From Leptolinea sp964404415 (GTDB lineage Bacteria; Chloroflexota; Anaerolineae; Anaerolineales; Anaerolineaceae): DNA of 36,727 bases. The notes beneath the pieces are model-generated. The model saw only the letters and a list, made by a program, of their open reading frames with translations. It searched no databases and was not told where the DNA came from. The stretch spans positions 1 through 36,727 of the forward strand of contig CAYOKC010000018.1 in the NCBI GenBank assembly GCA_964404415.1, in the 5' to 3' direction. Positions 32,581-36,727 of this stretch are shown here, piece by piece; positions within the stretch are counted from its first letter, which is position 1; every line of letters starts with the position of its first letter. A program made the translations under genes and the position numbers.

Positions 32581-33396
32581 ATGAAAGTTCTCATTGCAGT
32601 GGATATGGAAGGCATCAGCGGTGTGACCTGCTGGGATCACGTTCTCCCCGGCCACTCCGAGTACCCCCGCGGACGGCGTTGGATGACCGCGGACGTGAAC
32701 GCGGCCGTGGAAGGCGCGGCACAGGCCGGCGCCGATGAAATCATTGTGACAGACGGCCATTGGGACGGATCGAATATCTTGATCGAAGAATTGGATCCTC
32801 GTGCCAGGTTGATCAATGGAACGCCGTCCCCGTTTTCCATGATACAGGGTGTGCAGGATGGCGTCGACGCGGTTGCCTTCATCGGGTACCATGCCATGGC
32901 CGGAACCCGGAATGCCATACTTGACCACACCTGGTCCAGCCTGCGGATGCACAATTTCTGGTTGAACGGCACACTGGCCGGCGAGATCGCCATGAACGCT
33001 GCCGGCTGCGGTCACTTTGGTGTTCCGGTGGTAGCCATCAGCGGTGACCAGAGCGCCTGCGCAGAAGCTGCCGCCCTTATTCCGGGCATCAAGACGGCTC
33101 AGGTGAAAAAAGCCAACGGCCGCATGAACGCCGAATGCCTGTCACTGCAGCAGGCGCAGCAATTGATCACTTCCACGGTGAAACAGGGTGTTGAATCACG
33201 CTCAAAAATAAAACCCTATGCCCTTACCGGCAAGGTGACGGTTGGCGTTGAATTCTACCGGTCGGATATGGCGGACTGGGCGGAAGGTTTGCCCGGGGCA
33301 AAACGCATCAACGCTCGAATTCTGGAATACACCGGCGATGATATTGTGTCTGCCAGCCGGGCTTTCAGGGCAATGGTCGGTTTGACTCAGGTATAG
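32581..33396 (+). CDS. dppA: DppA-type D-aminopeptidase (peptidase family M55)
   Basis: 271 residues. M55 enzymes are zinc aminopeptidases releasing D-amino acids from short peptides such as D-Ala-D-Ala, in peptidoglycan turnover. The zinc ligands known for Bacillus DppA have counterparts: D8 and E10 (VDMEGISGV), H60 (TDGHWDG), H104 (IGYHAMAG) and E135 (GEIAMNA). The start is ATG 32581 with AAGGA six bases before; an ATG at 32539 would add 14 residues and precede that site. The gene is monocistronic and divergent from clpC. The normal partner genes (dipeptide ABC transporter) are absent here. Confidence 0.9.
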   Translation: MKVLIAVDMEGISGVTCWDHVLPGHSEYPRGRRWMTADVNAAVEGAAQAGADEIIVTDGHWDGSNILIEELDPRARLINGTPSPFSMIQGVQDGVDAVAFIGYHAMAGTRNAILDHTWSSLRMHNFWLNGTLAGEIAMNAAGCGHFGVPVVAISGDQSACAEAAALIPGIKTAQVKKANGRMNAECLSLQQAQQLITSTVKQGVESRSKIKPYALTGKVTVGVEFYRSDMADWAEGLPGAKRINARILEYTGDDIVSASRAFRAMVGLTQV

Positions 33397-33406
33397 CCGG
33401 ATACTA

Positions 33407-36400
33407 TTATGGTTGGATGGTGATGGTCCGCGCGGCGGACCATCCACTCCAGTTGCCGGCCGCGTCCCGCGCTCGCACATGCCAGTAATACGGTATGGAT
33501 GTCACCAGCCCGGTGGGTTTGGTATATGTTGTCTTGATCGGCGTTCCGGGAACGGCCGCACCATCAGGTGTTGCGTAGACCGGCGATGAGAAGTCTGCAT
33601 TATCATCGATGGCAAACTGATAACCGGTGGCTGTTGCGGCGGCTGTCCAGTAGAAATACGGTATCACACGCATCCCGGCTACATTATCAACCGGCGATGA
33701 AAGCGCGGGAACCGGTGGTGGGGCGGTATCCACAGTGAAGTACCGTGATGTAGACCAGGCTCCTGTTTCTCCCAGCGCGTTAATAGCCCGCACCCGCCAG
33801 TAATACAGTCCATCGGGTGTGATGGGGGATGACGGGGTGAAAGCGGTCAAACCACCGGCAACCGTTTCATTAACCTCGGGCGAGGCAAATGTTGACAGGT
33901 TATCCACCTGTATCTGGTACGACGCACCAGCCGTCACAGCGTTCCATGTGAAGGTTGGAGTGGTGTCGTTGGTCAGGCCATAGATGGGAGGATAGATCAC
34001 CGAAGGCGCGCCCGGAACGATGGGCAGAATAGTGACCGTTCGAGATGTTGACCACGGACCCCAGTTTCCGGCCGCGTCACGCGCGCGCACATGCCAGTAG
34101 TACGGTGTAAGCACATTCAGGGCGGCCGGCTTGTAACTGGTCACCGCGACCGGCGTGCCGGGGACGGATGTGCCATCAGGCGTGGAGAAGGTTGGCGAGC
34201 TGAAATCCGCGTTGTCATCAATTTGGAACTGGTACGCGGTAGCGGTGGCAGCAACACCCCAGGTAAACAGCGGTATGGCCCGCAAACCAGCCGCGTTATC
34301 AGCCGGGAGGGAAAGCGCCGGCGCCGCGGGCGGATTGGTATCTACGGTGAAATAGCGTGCTGCTGACCAAGCGCCGGGCTCCCCGGCCGCATTGACTGCC
34401 CGCACGCGCCAGTAATATAAGCCGTCAACCGCGATGGGGGATGATGCGGTAAAGGCCGTCACTCCTCCGGTATCCTCCTCGCTGATCTCAGGGGAGATAA
34501 ACGTGGACTGGTTGTCAACCTGTACCTGATACGTCACACCGGCAGTCACGGTATTCCATGTCAGCGTGGGTGTCGTGATGCGCGTCAACATCCCCGACGC
34601 GGGTGCCGTCAATACGGGCGCCGTTGGAATTACCGGAAGGATCGTTATCGTCCGCGCAGTTGACCAGGCTCCCCAATTACCGGCGGCGTCACGCGCGCGC
34701 ACATGCCAGTAGTACGGTGTAAGTACAGCCAGAGCAGGCGGCTTCGCGGAGGCCGTGGTAATGGGTGTGCCGGGAACGGTTGAACCATCCGGAGTTGAGT
34801 AAACCGGTGATGAGAAGTCGGCTGTATCATCGATCTGGAATTGATAGGCGGTAGCCGTCAAGGCAACAGCCCAGGTAAAGGTGGGAATGGCGCGGATACC
34901 CGCCGCGTTATCCGCCGGTATTGAAAGCAAAGGAGCCGCGGGCGGTGTGGTATCAAGGGTGAAATAACGTACAACAGACCACGCGCCCGGCTCTCCGGCG
35001 GCGTTGACTGCCCGTACACGCCAGTAATACAGACCGTCAACCGCGATGGGAGAATCCGGCGTGAAGGTTGTCGCCCCACCAGTATCCGATTGGCTGACTT
35101 CGGGTGAGGAAAAGGTGGACTGGTTATCCGCCTGGAACTGGTAGGTCACCGCATTGGCAACCGGATTCCAGGTAAAGATCGGGCTGGTATTGCTGGTGAG
35201 GAAGGCGGTTGCCGGTGAAACAGCCACCGGGGCCGTGGGGATCAAAGGCAATATGGTGATCGTCCGCGATACGGACCAGTCACCCCAGTTGCCCGCCGCG
35301 TCCCGTGCGCGAACATGCCAGTAATACGGCGTTAGTACAGCCAGAGCAGGCGGCTTCGCGTAGGTGGTGGTTATGGGGGTACCCGGTACATCCGAACCAT
35401 TCGGGGTTGAGTAAACCGGTGAAGAGAAATTGGCTGTATCATCGATCTGGAATTGGTACGCGTTGGCCGTCAGGGCGACTGCCCAGGTAAAGGTTGGGGT
35501 GGCGCGGATACCCGCCGCGTTGTCCGCCGGTATTGAAAGCAACGGGGCCGCGGGAGGGGTGGTATCCAGGGTGAAATAGCTCACTGTTGACCAGGCTCCC
35601 GGTTCCCCGGCGGCGTTGACCGCCCGCACGCGCCAGTAATACAGACCGTCAGGTGAGATAGGCGTCGCGGGGGTGAATATCGTCAGCCCGCCGGTATCCG
35701 CCTGATTGACCTCAGGTGAGGCAAAGGTTGACTGGTTATCCGCCTGGATCTGGTAGGTTACCGCGGCGTTCGTGGCATACCAGGAAAACGCTGGTGTGGT
35801 ATCTGCCGTCAGAGAACGGATTACCGGAGCCTGTAATACTGGCGCCGTTGGGATTAACGGCAAAATCGTTAGAGTTCGGGAGGCAGACCAGGCGCCCCAG
35901 TTGCCGGCCGCGTCACGCGCGCGCACATGCCAGTAATACGGCGTAAGGATGGAAAGACCGGTAGGCTTCGCGTAAGCGGTGGTAATGGGCGTTCCCGGTA
36001 CATCTGAACCGTTCGGGGTTGTGTAAACCGGCGAAGTAAAGTCGGCGGTATCATCGATCTGGAATTGGTACGCGGTAGCCGTCAAGGCAACTGCCCAGGT
36101 AAAGGTGGGAATGGCGCGGATACCCGCCGCGTTATCCACCGGTATTGAAAGCAACGGGGCCGCGGGCGGTGTGGTATCAAGGGTGAAATAACGTACAACA
36201 GACCACGCGCCCGGCTCTCCGGCCGCGTTGAACGCCCTTACCCGCCAGTAATACAGGCCATCTATGGTGATGGGAGATACTGGTGTGAAGGTAGTCGCCC
36301 CGCCGGTATCCATCTGATTAACCTCGGGTGAGGCAAATGTAGACTGATTATCCGCCTGGAACTGGTAGGTCACCGCATTGGCAACCGGATTCCAGGTAAA

Positions 36401-36727
36401 GGTCGGGGTGGTATTGCTGGTGAGGAAGGCGGTTGCCGGTGAAACAGCCACCGGGGCCGCGGGGATCAAAGGCAATATGGTGAGCGTCCGTGAAGCAGAC
36501 CAGTCACCCCAGTTGCCCGCCGCGTCGCGCGCGCGCACATGCCAGTAATACGGCGTAAGGATATTGAGTCCGGTAGGTTTCGCGGTGGTGGTGGCAATTG
36601 GAGTTCCGGGAATAGACTCGCCATCCGGCGTCGAATAAACCGGTGAAGAGAAATCGGCGTTATCGTCGATCTGATACTGGTACGCGTTGGCCGTCGCGGT
36701 CACTGTCCAGTAGAAGATCGGGATAGC
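33407..36727 (-). CDS. Large secreted/surface protein of alternating FN3/Ig-like modules, N-terminus beyond window
   Basis: 1106 residues are visible in one open frame reaching the right edge. It is built of two alternating modules of about 100 residues. Module A holds YQFQIDD, GTPITT and the constant core PYYWHVRARDAAGNWG; module B holds TFTWN, YQ(F/V/I)QADNQSTF, DGLYYWRVRA and ARYFT-DTTPP. There are six A and five B modules. Cores W-Y-W-R-V-R-A-x-(D/N)-A-A-G are typical of fibronectin-III-like folds in extracellular bacterial proteins. The C-terminus ends in module A (SAARTITIQP) with no anchor, so attachment or enzymatic parts must be N-terminal. The GTG at 36703 is internal. It ends 10 bases from the convergent dppA gene without an evident terminator. 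Confidence 0.85.
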   Translation of the reverse strand, partial: AIPIFYWTVTATANAYQYQIDDNADFSSPVYSTPDGESIPGTPIATTTAKPTGLNILTPYYWHVRARDAAGNWGDWSASRTLTILPLIPAAPVAVSPATAFLTSNTTPTFTWNPVANAVTYQFQADNQSTFASPEVNQMDTGGATTFTPVSPITIDGLYYWRVRAFNAAGEPGAWSVVRYFTLDTTPPAAPLLSIPVDNAAGIRAIPTFTWAVALTATAYQFQIDDTADFTSPVYTTPNGSDVPGTPITTAYAKPTGLSILTPYYWHVRARDAAGNWGAWSASRTLTILPLIPTAPVLQAPVIRSLTADTTPAFSWYATNAAVTYQIQADNQSTFASPEVNQADTGGLTIFTPATPISPDGLYYWRVRAVNAAGEPGAWSTVSYFTLDTTPPAAPLLSIPADNAAGIRATPTFTWAVALTANAYQFQIDDTANFSSPVYSTPNGSDVPGTPITTTYAKPPALAVLTPYYWHVRARDAAGNWGDWSVSRTITILPLIPTAPVAVSPATAFLTSNTSPIFTWNPVANAVTYQFQADNQSTFSSPEVSQSDTGGATTFTPDSPIAVDGLYYWRVRAVNAAGEPGAWSVVRYFTLDTTPPAAPLLSIPADNAAGIRAIPTFTWAVALTATAYQFQIDDTADFSSPVYSTPDGSTVPGTPITTASAKPPALAVLTPYYWHVRARDAAGNWGAWSTARTITILPVIPTAPVLTAPASGMLTRITTPTLTWNTVTAGVTYQVQVDNQSTFISPEISEEDTGGVTAFTASSPIAVDGLYYWRVRAVNAAGEPGAWSAARYFTVDTNPPAAPALSLPADNAAGLRAIPLFTWGVAATATAYQFQIDDNADFSSPTFSTPDGTSVPGTPVAVTSYKPAALNVLTPYYWHVRARDAAGNWGPWSTSRTVTILPIVPGAPSVIYPPIYGLTNDTTPTFTWNAVTAGASYQIQVDNLSTFASPEVNETVAGGLTAFTPSSPITPDGLYYWRVRAINALGETGAWSTSRYFTVDTAPPPVPALSSPVDNVAGMRVIPYFYWTAAATATGYQFAIDDNADFSSPVYATPDGAAVPGTPIKTTYTKPTGLVTSIPYYWHVRARDAAGNWSGWSAARTITIQP
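33480..36727. repeat. 612-base tandem super-repeat in the FN3-type gene
   Basis: The core CATGCCAGTA recurs near 33479, 34089, 34701, 35315, 35927 and 36538, about 612 bases (204 codons) apart. Best matches are two units apart: the block at 34859-34990 is nearly identical to 36083-36214, and 35141-35260 to 36365-36484, both offset by exactly 1224 bases. Confidence 0.85.

Noticed and set aside
33407..36727. Regular repeats considered as a CRISPR array
   Set aside because: The unit is 612 bases, in frame, encodes a protein fold, and has no short repeats with unique spacers.

Overview
The window looks like a contig from an uncultured bacterium of moderate GC content, most likely a Chloroflexota (Anaerolineae-like) lineage. 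That placement is an inference from the gene complement: HoxEFU-type diaphorase genes, a ComEC of the 'AISGF' type, GAF-GAF sensor kinase with NarL-type regulator, DUF2254, zinc-ribbon membrane proteins, and secreted multi-repeat domains. No rRNA or marker gene is present to prove it. The sequence contains one 100-N scaffold gap (4373-4472), so gene order across that point is an assembly claim. There are no insertion sequences, prophage genes or CRISPR arrays.

Layout. 1-3561 (minus strand) is an operon of a four-CBS-domain protein followed by hoxE, hoxF and the start of hoxU, the NAD(P)H-diaphorase arm of a bidirectional [NiFe] hydrogenase; the hydrogenase subunits would lie beyond the left edge. 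3714-5117 (plus) is an autoregulated-looking TetR-family gene and a membrane protein, both cut by the gap. 5275-7236 (minus) is a ferric-reductase-like flavocytochrome, a 30-residue single-span micropeptide and a PsiE-family protein. 7399-9647 (minus) is a two-component system, divergent from a 7TM-PAS-GGDEF diguanylate cyclase (9803-11422). 11466-16117 holds an F420/FMN luciferase-like oxidoreductase, an Asp/Glu racemase, a DUF2254 membrane protein, a cyclic-nucleotide-domain protein and a ROK glucokinase. 16345-17116 has a tRNA-Arg(GCG) and a nucleotidyltransferase with a small partner protein.

17179-22802 (minus) carries a DUF3298 exported protein and a zinc-ribbon membrane protein, then YkvA, ComEC with a degenerate metallo-beta-lactamase domain, and an isoprenylcysteine-methyltransferase-like membrane enzyme. 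23000-29711 is a membrane/stress region: a ferritin-like protein, a small lipoprotein, a multi-span membrane protein, two CPBP-family intramembrane proteases, unknown proteins and a YbaN-family protein. 29853-33396 has clpC and, divergently, a DppA-type D-aminopeptidase. 33407 to the right edge is the C-terminal 1106 residues of a large surface-type protein made of alternating fibronectin-III/Ig-like modules in a 612-bp super-repeat.

Regulatory signals are unusually legible: several TTGACN-17-TATAAT-like promoters, several strong hairpin terminators, one TetR operator lying inside a promoter spacer, and two genes whose -10 box lies only 6-7 bases before the ATG (candidate leaderless mRNAs). 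All functional assignments come from reading motifs in the translations; no database search was run.
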